DNA from: Clostridium sp. BNL1100
GTDB taxonomy: Bacteria; Bacillota; Clostridia; Acetivibrionales; DSM-1351
DNA length: 64,000 nucleotides
Assembly (NCBI RefSeq): GCF_000244875.1
Contig: NC_016791.1
Span: 1,927,001 to 1,991,000, forward strand
Direction of reading: 5' to 3'
A program made the translations under genes and the position numbers. The notes below the pieces were generated by a model. That model worked only from the letters and a program-made list of their open reading frames with translations. It searched no databases and was not told where the DNA came from. Positions 10,748-18,706 of this stretch are shown one piece after another. Within the stretch, counting starts at the first letter, position 1. Each line of letters begins with the position of its first letter.

Positions 10748-11524
10748 ATGGGTAAGATTCTCAATGAACAGATTGTAAGCACACAAATGCTGTGCAAGGA
10801 TGTTTTTAAAATGACTATCAGGTCAGAATATGTTGCTTCTAATGCAAAACCGGGTCAGTTTGTCAATATCAGATGTGGCGGGTTGGATGCAATGTTGAGA
10901 CGTCCTATAAGCATTTGCGATGTAAATAAATCTCAAAATACGTTTGATATAGTTATTCAGGTAAAGGGCAGCGGTACCGAAAAAATTTGCAGTATGTGTC
11001 AGGGAGAGGTTGACATAATGGCACCACTGGGGAATTCCTTTATGATAGATGATAAACATAAAAATATATGTGTAGTAGGGGGAGGAATAGGAACCTTCCC
11101 TCTCCTTTATCTGTTAAAATCCTCCCAATCAATTCACAAGACTGCTCTACTAGGATTCAGAACCAAAGAGTCCGTTGTTCTGGAGGATAAATTCAGGGTT
11201 GCCGCAGATACAGTAGAAATAGCTACAGATGATGGTTCGTACGGGAAAAAAGCCTTTGTAACAGAATTGCTTGAGCAGACAATTGTGTCTCAAAAACCGG
11301 ATATTATATATACCTGCGGCCCTGCTATAATGATGCAGAAGGTTGCCGCTATTGCGGAAAAAAACGGAATCTCATGTCAGGTATCCATGGAACAACGCAT
11401 GGGGTGCGGTATAGGGGCATGTCTGGTTTGTGCCTGCAAGACCCAAAAAGGTGATGACTGGAGGTTCAGCCACGTTTGTAAGGACGGGCCCGTATTCTGG
11501 AGTACAGAGCTTTGCTGGGACTAA
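10748..11524 (+). CDS. pyrK: Dihydroorotate dehydrogenase B, electron transfer subunit
   Basis: FAD and [2Fe-2S] subunit that passes electrons from PyrD to NAD+. Visible parts are the FAD-binding RRPISICD motif (about residue 55), the nucleotide-binding GGGIGTFPLLYL segment, and a C-terminal iron-sulfur cluster site with four Cys in MGCGIGACLVCACK and HVCKDGPVF. Length (258) is typical. The PyrD gene follows at once with its ribosome site overlapping the pyrK stop, consistent with an equimolar heterotetramer. Confidence 0.95.
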   Translation: MGKILNEQIVSTQMLCKDVFKMTIRSEYVASNAKPGQFVNIRCGGLDAMLRRPISICDVNKSQNTFDIVIQVKGSGTEKICSMCQGEVDIMAPLGNSFMIDDKHKNICVVGGGIGTFPLLYLLKSSQSIHKTALLGFRTKESVVLEDKFRVAADTVEIATDDGSYGKKAFVTELLEQTIVSQKPDIIYTCGPAIMMQKVAAIAEKNGISCQVSMEQRMGCGIGACLVCACKTQKGDDWRFSHVCKDGPVFWSTELCWD

Positions 11525-11539
11525 ATGGGAGGTTTATAT

Positions 11540-12463
11540 ATGTCAAATAAGATAGATTTAAGCACAAATATTGCAGGAGTACAGTTTGACAACCCTGTTG
11601 TAATGGCATCAGGTACTTACGGATTCGGAAAGGAATATAGTGAGTATGTTGATTTGAACCAAATCGGAGGAATTTCAGTAAAGGGACTTACTCTCAAGGA
11701 AAGAAAAGGCAACAAGCCACCGAGAATAGCTGAAACCCCTGCAGGAATACTTAACAGTGTGGGGTTGCAAAATCCGGGAGTTGAAAGTTTCATAACGGAA
11801 GACCTACCTTTTCTAAAAAATTATAAAACTAAAATAATTGCAAACATTGCCGGAAATACTATAGAAGAGTATTGCGAAATGGCAGAAATACTAGGCGACT
11901 CCCAAGTGAATGCCATAGAAATGAATGTGTCCTGTCCTAACGTTAAAGCCGGATGTCTGGCCTTTGGGACTACGCCTAAAGGAATAGAGGAAATTACATC
12001 CGCAGTAAAAAAATATTGCAAGCAGCCATTGATAGTAAAATTGACCCCAAATGTTTCGGATATCAAGTCAATAGCAACGGCTGCCGAGGGGGCTGGTGCG
12101 GACTGTATATCACTTATAAATACAATATTAGGACTTGCAATTGATATAAATAAAAAGAAGCCAATCTTAGCTAACAATTTCGGAGGCCTTTCAGGCCCTG
12201 CGGTAAAGCCTATTGCGTTACGGATGGTATACGAAGCTGCGCACTCGGTTAAAATACCCGTAATAGGAATGGGTGGTATTGCTTCTTGGGAGGATGCAAT
12301 AGAATTCATGCTTGCTGGTGCATCAGCCATAATGGTCGGGACTGCAAACTTTGTTAACCCTGCAATTCCAATAGAAATTGTTAACGGAATTGAAAAGTAT
12401 CTTGAGCGCCATGGACATACAAGCCTAAATGAAATAATCGGAAAATTGGAACTGAATGACTGA
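11540..12463 (+). CDS. pyrD: Dihydroorotate dehydrogenase B (NAD+), catalytic subunit
   Basis: FMN enzyme oxidising dihydroorotate to orotate. It is a class 1B enzyme: MASGTYGFGKEY at the N-terminus, the active-site Cys in NVSCPNVK (about residue 130), and the FMN phosphate-binding GMGGIASWEDAIEF near 245. An ATG occurs directly after the pyrK stop at 11525, but it forms part of the ATGGGAGG ribosome site; the ATG at 11540 is correctly spaced and is chosen, giving 307 residues. It is the last canonical pyr gene; a 54-base gap follows. Confidence 0.95.
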   Translation: MSNKIDLSTNIAGVQFDNPVVMASGTYGFGKEYSEYVDLNQIGGISVKGLTLKERKGNKPPRIAETPAGILNSVGLQNPGVESFITEDLPFLKNYKTKIIANIAGNTIEEYCEMAEILGDSQVNAIEMNVSCPNVKAGCLAFGTTPKGIEEITSAVKKYCKQPLIVKLTPNVSDIKSIATAAEGAGADCISLINTILGLAIDINKKKPILANNFGGLSGPAVKPIALRMVYEAAHSVKIPVIGMGGIASWEDAIEFMLAGASAIMVGTANFVNPAIPIEIVNGIEKYLERHGHTSLNEIIGKLELND

Positions 12464-12517
12464 TTAATTTGATATAATTATTACTGTTGCAATATATTTA
12501 TAATATTGGAGGTACTC

Positions 12518-13201
12518 ATGAAAACAAGGCTTATATTTGTAAGACATGCGGAAGCAGAAGGAAATTTCAACAGAGTATTTCACGGATGGTATGACAGCAG
12601 GATAACGGAAAAGGGACATAAACAGGCGAAGGCAGTAGCAGAAAGACTTGCTGATTTGCCTGTTGACATTATATATTCAAGCAGCTTGACAAGAACCCTG
12701 CAGACAGCACAGTATATAGCTGATATCAAAAAGCTTCCTATTATCCGCACAGATAAAATGAAGGAAATCAATGGCGGAGATTGGGAAAATGTTGCATGGG
12801 AAGTTCTGCCTGAATTATATCCGAATGAAAACTATACATGGGAAAATGAACCTCATACGCATCAAATGCCAAACGGCGAAAATATGGAGGAATTCTACAC
12901 CCGTCTTTTAAAAGAAGTTATGGATATAGTCGGACAAAACAAAGGAAGAAATGTATGTATAGTTACACATGGAACAGCCATCAGGGCAATGCTATGCAGG
13001 TTTTACGGCAAGTCTCTTAAGTATATGAAAAATGTATATTGGCATGACAATACATCCGTAACAATCGTTGATTACAATGATGAAAATGATGAATTTCAGG
13101 TTGTACTCGAAGGTGATATTGTACATTTAGGTGCGGAGTTGAGTACTATTCAGAACCAGGAGTGGTGGCAAAGCTACATGGAGTCAAGGCAAAAAAAATA
13201 A
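12518..13201 (+). CDS. Histidine phosphatase family protein (phosphoglycerate mutase-like)
   Basis: Branch-1 histidine phosphatase. The phospho-accepting His is in FVRHAEAEGN near residue 10, the second active-site His in CIVTHGTAIRA near 150, and SSSLTRTLQTA carries the conserved Arg. The 227-residue length fits both cofactor-dependent phosphoglycerate mutase-like and CobC-like phosphatases, so the substrate is unknown. A TTG at 12506 is in frame but lies within the GGAGG region that serves the ATG at 12518. Because it is wedged between pyrD and an OPRT-like gene, a nucleotide phosphatase role is possible but is only an inference. Confidence 0.85.
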   Translation: MKTRLIFVRHAEAEGNFNRVFHGWYDSRITEKGHKQAKAVAERLADLPVDIIYSSSLTRTLQTAQYIADIKKLPIIRTDKMKEINGGDWENVAWEVLPELYPNENYTWENEPHTHQMPNGENMEEFYTRLLKEVMDIVGQNKGRNVCIVTHGTAIRAMLCRFYGKSLKYMKNVYWHDNTSVTIVDYNDENDEFQVVLEGDIVHLGAELSTIQNQEWWQSYMESRQKK

Positions 13202-13224
13202 TTAAGGTTTTGTAGGAGGTAACA

Positions 13225-14082
13225 ATGGAAAAAAATAATCTGATCAACTGGCTGTTTAAAACCAATGCCGTCAGGATATGTCCTGAAAACAAGCCATTTT
13301 GGTATACATCATCCAAGATAGGCCCTTACTACATAAATACACATTTTCTTTATGGCAGTGAAGAAAAGGCAAATAGTCTTTTAAAAGTAATTGATGTATG
13401 CAAAGAGAATAAAATGGACTGCTCAGAGATAATACTTGAACTTGCCCATAAGAATTTTGAAACTGACGAGATATATAGAGGCCTTATAACCACCATGTGT
13501 GAGTATATAAAGAGTAATATTGACATAGATGATATAGAATATATATCAGGAGGAGAAAGAAGAGACTGGTTCTTTTCACTTATAATAGCAGATATACTCA
13601 AAATACCGCATATAACAATATTCAAGGATTTGACGGCTGTATTGTATAAAGATGGAATATCTTCAGAGATAGCGGACCTTGGAGGAGCTAATGTACTTCA
13701 TATTGCGGATATTATAACAGAGGCTTCCAGCTATGTGCGTGCATGGATTCCGGCTGTTGATAAACTGAAAGGTAATTTGAAATACAGTCTTGTGGTAATA
13801 GACAGATTGCAGGGCGGTACCGAAAAGCTAAAGGATGCAGGTGTGGACTCCCATGCACTTATGAATGTGGATAAAGGGCTTTTTGACGGTGCACTTTCAG
13901 GCGGACACATTTCATCGGAACAATACGGTTTACTGATGAAGTATCTTGACAATCCAACAGGTACAATGAAAGAGTTCTTAATAAATAATCCTGAATTTCT
14001 GGAAAATTCCCTTAATGCAGATTCAAAGACTGCTGAAAGGGCACGTATTTGCATAGAAGCGGATATTTATGGTCTGAAATAA
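13225..14082 (+). CDS. Divergent orotate phosphoribosyltransferase-like protein
   Basis: Likely homologue of PyrE. KIGPYYIN (31-38) matches the orotate-contacting 'K+SPYFIN' of OPRT; SGGERRDWFFSLIIADIL (108-125) matches the segment that precedes the catalytic Lys, here FKD (133-135); VVIDRLQGG (190-198) matches the 'V+DR+EGG' after the PRPP loop. The PRPP signature itself is changed: VLHIADIITEAS (157-168) instead of the usual V-E-D-[VI]-x-T-T-G-x-S. There is also extra sequence, 285 residues against about 210. Its position just after pyrD, with no other pyrE in the window, suggests the orotate to OMP step, but the altered PRPP loop leaves activity open. It has a GGAGG ribosome site and lies 23 bases after the phosphatase gene. 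Confidence 0.7.
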   Translation: MEKNNLINWLFKTNAVRICPENKPFWYTSSKIGPYYINTHFLYGSEEKANSLLKVIDVCKENKMDCSEIILELAHKNFETDEIYRGLITTMCEYIKSNIDIDDIEYISGGERRDWFFSLIIADILKIPHITIFKDLTAVLYKDGISSEIADLGGANVLHIADIITEASSYVRAWIPAVDKLKGNLKYSLVVIDRLQGGTEKLKDAGVDSHALMNVDKGLFDGALSGGHISSEQYGLLMKYLDNPTGTMKEFLINNPEFLENSLNADSKTAERARICIEADIYGLK

Positions 14083-14157
14083 ATAATTACTGAATACATA
14101 TACCTTTGAAAGAATATGGGAATTCAATAAATAACTCGAGAGGGTTGGAGTGATTTA

Positions 14158-14850
14158 ATGAAAAGGTTTGTATTTTTAGCATCCATAGTACTGGCGGCCG
14201 GCTTTATAGCATTATTATCATACAGCCACTTTGCCTTTCAGGATGCTTTTTTCTTTCTTAGGGGTGAGGTTAAAATTGATAGATTAATTTGTCATGGAGA
14301 TATGGATGGAGATGGAATATCTGATAATGAGGATATAGTACAGGGTGCCAGACTGGAAATATCTAACAGGACAAAGTACCAAAGTACTTACTATGAGGGG
14401 GGATATCCACCAAAATCAGAAGGTGTATGTACTGATGTTGTGTGGAGAGCGCTAAAAAACGCAGGATACGATCTGAAGGCACATATGGATGTTGATATTT
14501 CAAAGAATACAATTGATTATAAAAACGGTATAATTATACCTGATCCTAATATAGATTTCAGACGTGTAAAGAATCAATATGTCTTTTTTAAGAAATTTGC
14601 TACGAATCTAACAACAGAGGTAAAACCCTTTGACAGGAAAAACTTGTATGAGTGGCAGCCCGGTGATATAGTAATATTGAAAAACAGTGATCATGTTGCT
14701 GTTATATCGGATAAACGCAGGAGAGATGGAGTCCCGGGTATAATACACAACTCCAGCACTTTTCCCATGGAAGAAAACTTACTTTTAAAATGGAGCAAAA
14801 ATGGCCGTATAATAGGACATTTCAGGTTCCCGCAAAATGACTTGGAATAA
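14158..14850 (+). CDS. DUF1287 family exported protein
   Basis: Starts with one hydrophobic segment (about residues 4-25), so it is secreted or anchored with the bulk outside. It then has an EF-hand-like calcium loop, DMDGDGISDNED (about 48-59), and the DUF1287 core: YYEGGYPPKSEGVCTDVVWRA with an invariant Cys, IDFRRVKNQYVFF, and a later SDHVAVIS with His. The Cys/His arrangement resembles papain-like and NlpC/P60 folds and suggests an amidase or peptidase acting on the envelope, but no activity is established. ATG follows GGTTGGAGTG. YbaK follows 21 bases later. Confidence 0.75.
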   Translation: MKRFVFLASIVLAAGFIALLSYSHFAFQDAFFFLRGEVKIDRLICHGDMDGDGISDNEDIVQGARLEISNRTKYQSTYYEGGYPPKSEGVCTDVVWRALKNAGYDLKAHMDVDISKNTIDYKNGIIIPDPNIDFRRVKNQYVFFKKFATNLTTEVKPFDRKNLYEWQPGDIVILKNSDHVAVISDKRRRDGVPGIIHNSSTFPMEENLLLKWSKNGRIIGHFRFPQNDLE

Positions 14851-14871
14851 AAATGGAAGAAGGGATTTGGT

Positions 14872-15348
14872 GTGGCAATTCAAAAGACAAATGTAATGAG
14901 AATTTTGGACAGTGCGAGAATTGATTATAATATGTATACATACGACAGTAAGGGCGGAGCAATAGACGGTGTTTCAGTAGCCGAAAAGATTGGACAGCCT
15001 GTTGAAAGAGTATATAAGACACTTGTAACCAGAGGGAACAGTAAGAACTATTTTGTTTTTGTAATTCCGGTCAGCAAGGAACTTAACCTTAAAGCTGCTG
15101 CAAAAGCAGTGGGGGAGAAGTCAGTAGAGATGATAAAAGTTGATGAAATCAATAAGGTTACCGGCTATATCAGGGGAGGCTGTTCTCCCATAGGGATGAA
15201 AAAGGACTATAAAACAGTAATTGACAGTACTTGTAAAAGCCTGGATACGTTTATCTTCAGCGGTGGGAAAATTGGTTTTCAGGTTGAGGTAAGCCCTAAG
15301 GAGTTAATTGAATATATCAAGGCAGACGTAGAGAGCATAGCTGAATAA
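14872..15348 (+). CDS. ybaK: Cys-tRNA(Pro)/Cys-tRNA(Cys) deacylase, YbaK/EbsC family
   Basis: Trans-acting editing enzyme that hydrolyses mischarged Cys-tRNA(Pro). Matches to the family include TYDSKGGAIDGVSVAEKIGQP, VYKTLVTRG, FVFVIPVSKELNLKAAAKA with the conserved Lys, and YIRGGCSPIGMKK near residue 105. The length (158) is typical. Translation starts at GTG 14872, preceded by GAAGAAGGGA; the ATG at 14853 is out of frame. Cytoplasmic. Confidence 0.9.
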   Translation: MAIQKTNVMRILDSARIDYNMYTYDSKGGAIDGVSVAEKIGQPVERVYKTLVTRGNSKNYFVFVIPVSKELNLKAAAKAVGEKSVEMIKVDEINKVTGYIRGGCSPIGMKKDYKTVIDSTCKSLDTFIFSGGKIGFQVEVSPKELIEYIKADVESIAE

Positions 15349-15363
15349 AAGGAGATTATCATT

Positions 15364-15639
15364 ATGAATTCAAATGAAGTAATAGCATTTGCAGTAGTAC
15401 TTATATCAATCTTCCTCACTACTCAGGAAATACTTAAATACCGATTAAAGAAGGAACAAATTAAAGCTGATGCAATGGTTCGTGCTGAGGAGATAAAGGC
15501 TAAAAATCAGCTGGAAATTGAAAAGCTTATTCATCAGGATAGTAGTGAAAAAGTAATTAATATTTCTAATTCTGAAGATGCCATAAATAATGACGAAAAT
15601 CTTAATAGCCATAGAAGCCGTATAAATGATAGATTCTAG
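15364..15639 (+). CDS. Small membrane-anchored protein of unknown function
   Basis: A 91-residue protein not recognised as a named family. Residues 6-24 form a hydrophobic membrane segment (VIAFAVVLISIFLTTQEIL); a charged, probably coiled-coil stretch (KKEQIKADAMVRAEEIKAKNQ) follows, then an Asn/Ser-rich polar tail. The topology suggests a single-pass protein with a cytoplasmic helix. It has an AGGAG ribosome site and lies 15 bases after ybaK. Confidence 0.6.
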   Translation: MNSNEVIAFAVVLISIFLTTQEILKYRLKKEQIKADAMVRAEEIKAKNQLEIEKLIHQDSSEKVINISNSEDAINNDENLNSHRSRINDRF

Positions 15640-15731
15640 CTTTGAACGACTTAGAAATGTAATTTTTTTGTTTACAATTTAATACAATTAATGTAATATA
15701 TACCTATAATAATTTATTAGGAGGGGTATAT

Positions 15732-17573
15732 ATGAAAAGACATCTTGTAATTCTCTTGGTTATGTGTATGCTCTTTACCAGTTGTTTTTCTATGCTGGTA
15801 ATCCAAGCAGAGGGTTTGGAGGATCTTCCTGCACCTCAAGACCGTTATTTGTGGTCAATAGCAGCAAATGACAACGGATTGTTTGCAGCCGTTGGAGATT
15901 ACGGTATTGTTAGGTTGACAGAAAACGGAATGGATTGGAAGGATATTCAGCTTCCAACGGATTCTCAGCTAAATTCAGTTGCCAGCAGAGGAATTCAGTT
16001 TGTAGCAGTAGGTGATTTTGGTGCAATTTATACTTCAGAAGAAGGTTATGATTGGAAAGAGGTAATGCCTCCAAAGTTTGATTACAATCTTACCTCTGTA
16101 GTATCAAACGGAAAAGTTTTCGTTGCTACAGGAAGCAATGGAGCGATTCTTTACTCAGAAGACGGATATAACTGGGTAAAGATTGAAAGAACTTACACAT
16201 CCTATAAAGAGACTATCCCCAATATAACAAGTCTTGTATGGAACGGAAGTGTATTTTATTCTTTGACTGATGTGGGGACAAGCCTGATATCAGAAAATGG
16301 GATTGACTGGAAAGAAAATGAAATCTATACAGCAGTTGAGTCTAAATATGGCTTTTCATTAAAAAATGTAACTTGGGGTAACGATAAGTTTGTTGCCACA
16401 GGTGAAAAAGGTACGATCGAAGTATCTTATGACGGCGTTTACTGGAAACCGGTTTTCCAAGACGAAAAAGCATCCTTCAGAAATATAGTTTGGAGCGAGT
16501 CTGAAAATGGTTTCTATGCAACCGGAACCCGTGGACTCATCAGTTTTTCAAAGGATGGCTTTGCATGGGAAAGAATAACAAAGGAAAGTATTTCTCCATA
16601 TGCAATAGAGGATATGGCCACATTCAAAGATATATTTATTGGTATAGGTGGAGGCGGATTAATAACCAGAATCAAGTATCTTGAACACTCAGTCGAAGTT
16701 GTTCATGCAGGAGCAAATGATGGTTATCAGCTTTACGATGTCAGTTGTGACGGAAAAACATATGTGGCTGTCGGTACTGACGGCAGAATAAGAAGATCAA
16801 CTGATGGCGGTTTAACATGGTCATACTTTAACCTTACTACAATAGATGACCTTGTTGATATCGATTACGGTGGAGGAGCTTTTGTAGCAGTCGGGCCCGG
16901 TGGTACAATTATTAGGTCTACTGACGGAGGCAAAAACTGGTACTCACCTGTAACAGGCTATGGTAATAACATAGAAGGTGTTACATATTCAAATGGAAAA
17001 TTTATTGCTGTAGGAAGCAACGGACTTATTCTTACATCCAATAATGCAGGTGTTACATGGAGCGACAATGTTGTTTCACCACCTGTAAAATTGAACAAGG
17101 CGGAATTTAACGGGTCGGTATACGTGGTTGTAGGAAACAACGGTAAAATATTTACTTCTACTGATGGAATCAATTGGACTGAACAAATATCAGGAACAAC
17201 TAAAAACCTGACAAGCGTTGTTTGGGACGGCAATAAATTTATAGCTGTAGGAAGCAACGGTGCAATAATTACTTCACCTGACGGAATAACTTGGTCAACT
17301 TCAGTTTCAGGTTTTCAGACTAATTTTACTGATATAACGGTAACTGATAATACATGGATTAGCGGTGGTTACAGAATTATTGCAACAGGACTTTCCGGTA
17401 AGACTTATGGTTCAAATGATGGCATACACTGGTTCCCTGTGGCTTCACAGGTTTCAACCAATCTGAATGGAACAGTATGGTGTAACGGTAAATACGTTTC
17501 AGTAGGATGCCATGAATGTATTACAATATCCAAGGATGGATCAATTTGGACTCAGGTTCTTGGACATTATTAA
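15732..17573 (+). CDS. Secreted YCF48/BNR-like beta-propeller protein
   Basis: A signal peptide covers about residues 1-26 (cleavage likely after VIQA). The rest is a run of about thirteen repeats of 40-50 residues with the pattern 'V-x-W-x-G-x-x-F-V-A-V-G-x-x-G-x-I-x-x-S-x-D-G-x-x-W', for example FIAVGSNGAIITSPDG and FVAVGPGGTIIRSTDG. This is the sortilin/YCF48/BNR type of propeller blade. There is no catalytic domain, dockerin or SLH anchor, so it is probably a free or weakly bound extracellular binding protein. Repeat 2-3 and repeat 9-11 are most regular. Function unknown; a carbohydrate- or protein-binding role is inference from the fold. A strong GGAGGGG ribosome site precedes the ATG. 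Confidence 0.75.
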   Translation: MKRHLVILLVMCMLFTSCFSMLVIQAEGLEDLPAPQDRYLWSIAANDNGLFAAVGDYGIVRLTENGMDWKDIQLPTDSQLNSVASRGIQFVAVGDFGAIYTSEEGYDWKEVMPPKFDYNLTSVVSNGKVFVATGSNGAILYSEDGYNWVKIERTYTSYKETIPNITSLVWNGSVFYSLTDVGTSLISENGIDWKENEIYTAVESKYGFSLKNVTWGNDKFVATGEKGTIEVSYDGVYWKPVFQDEKASFRNIVWSESENGFYATGTRGLISFSKDGFAWERITKESISPYAIEDMATFKDIFIGIGGGGLITRIKYLEHSVEVVHAGANDGYQLYDVSCDGKTYVAVGTDGRIRRSTDGGLTWSYFNLTTIDDLVDIDYGGGAFVAVGPGGTIIRSTDGGKNWYSPVTGYGNNIEGVTYSNGKFIAVGSNGLILTSNNAGVTWSDNVVSPPVKLNKAEFNGSVYVVVGNNGKIFTSTDGINWTEQISGTTKNLTSVVWDGNKFIAVGSNGAIITSPDGITWSTSVSGFQTNFTDITVTDNTWISGGYRIIATGLSGKTYGSNDGIHWFPVASQVSTNLNGTVWCNGKYVSVGCHECITISKDGSIWTQVLGHY

Positions 17574-17586
17574 AATTTAGTTGAGT

Positions 17587-17618
17587 AAAAAAGGCCGGTG
17601 GCATAAGCTGCCGGCCTT
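17587..17618 (-). terminator. Bidirectional terminator between convergent genes
   Basis: A 12-bp GC-rich stem (AAGGCCGG...CCGGCCTT, 17591-17618) lies between two convergent genes. Read on the minus strand it is followed by a run of T, serving the spore photoproduct lyase gene; it may also stop the propeller gene. Confidence 0.75.
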
Positions 17619-18636
17619 AAATAATATATTTTATCGTACCTTCTCCAAAAAGTTGATTTATCTCCATTGTAAAAAATTCTTTAACTTCATCAATTGATTC
17701 CTTGGGATACACATATTTACCATAACCGAATTGTCCGAATTTAAATTTTCGGTTTTCGTTTATCATATCCAGAGTTGTATCAGGGAATATCTCTAAAATC
17801 TTATTTTTGGCTCTTTCTGTATACCTGTGTGTTATAATCTCAAAGCTTGCATTCTTTGCAGTATCGTCATCTAGAGTATTTCTAAGTTTTAACAATAGGT
17901 ATTTATAATCCTCTTTCCACTCTTCATAGAGGAACACCGGTGCGATTAAAAATCCTACCGGATATCCTGCTTTTGATACCTTTCCGATTGCTTCAATGCG
18001 TTTATCTGCAGAAGCAGTTTTGTGTTCGTAGGTACTGATAATTTTTTGTGTATTAATACTAAAGCGTATTTCTGTTTGCTTGTTGTGTTCAAGTCCAAGA
18101 AGGCTGTCTATATCGGTAAACTTGGTTACAAACCTGAAGCTCGCATTTTTCTGATTTGCAAAAAAGTTAATAGAGGCCTTTAAAGCTCCTGTGTAGGGTT
18201 CAACGGGAATAGGGTCTGAGGTGGCAGCCCCTTCGAATATGGTGTTTTCAGGGAGTCTTTCTCGTATATATTTATCTGCACGATTTAATATGTCATCAAT
18301 GTTTACATAAACTCTAATAAAAGGCTTATCACCTAATTGGGTATTGAGGTAACAGTATTCACATTGACCGACACAGCCGCTTACAAGGGGAAGCTGATAA
18401 TGTGCAGAAGGCTTACAGCTCTGGAAAGTCAGGCTTTTTTTTATTCCTACTACAAGGGTCTGTTTGCCGTGTTTGTAAAGTGAGCGGTCATCTTCTCCCG
18501 GAATACATGACTTTACCCTGTTCAATGCACATTGATTAATCTCAATGCCTATAGAACTAAAATGGTCGTATAGGCTTCTGCCCAGTTCATAATCCAAAGC
18601 TCCTGTTTCAAAAATTACTCTTTGCGGTTTAAACAT
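17617..18636 (-). CDS. splB: Spore photoproduct lyase (radical SAM)
   Basis: Repairs the UV lesion 5-thyminyl-5,6-dihydrothymine in germinating spores using S-adenosylmethionine and a [4Fe-4S] cluster. The cluster motif C-x3-C-x2-C is GCVGQCEYC with Cys88, Cys92 and Cys95. The rest follows clostridial SPL: PSAHYQLPLVSGC, FRFVTKFTD, RFSINTQ and AGYPVGFLIAPV. The segment corresponding to B. subtilis ...SCTSD..., where Cys141 is the hydrogen donor, reads GAATSD here, with Ala at 138; Cys74 is a possible substitute. Length 339 is normal. The ribosome site GAGGA lies inside a hairpin (see 18638-18675). Confidence 0.88.
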   Translation of the reverse strand: MFKPQRVIFETGALDYELGRSLYDHFSSIGIEINQCALNRVKSCIPGEDDRSLYKHGKQTLVVGIKKSLTFQSCKPSAHYQLPLVSGCVGQCEYCYLNTQLGDKPFIRVYVNIDDILNRADKYIRERLPENTIFEGAATSDPIPVEPYTGALKASINFFANQKNASFRFVTKFTDIDSLLGLEHNKQTEIRFSINTQKIISTYEHKTASADKRIEAIGKVSKAGYPVGFLIAPVFLYEEWKEDYKYLLLKLRNTLDDDTAKNASFEIITHRYTERAKNKILEIFPDTTLDMINENRKFKFGQFGYGKYVYPKESIDEVKEFFTMEINQLFGEGTIKYII

Positions 18637-18637
18637 A

Positions 18638-18675
18638 AAAAATCCTCACACATTTGTTTTTGTTATTGTGTGAGG
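18638..18675 (-). terminator. Intergenic hairpin: terminator that also covers the splB ribosome site
   Basis: On the minus strand a perfect 9-bp stem (CCTCACACA / TGTGTGAGG, 14-base loop) is followed by six T and then the splB ATG. It would end transcription from the YibE/F gene, and its 3' arm contains the GAGGA ribosome site of splB. Confidence 0.65.
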
Positions 18676-18706
18676 CTGACTTATATATTATTCACATTTT
18701 TAAATA

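Noticed and set aside
14297-14335. A dockerin-like calcium loop (DMDGDGISDNED) in the DUF1287 protein
   Set aside because: It is single, lies near the N-terminus and is not followed by the dockerin helix; a dockerin needs two such loops with F-hand helices.
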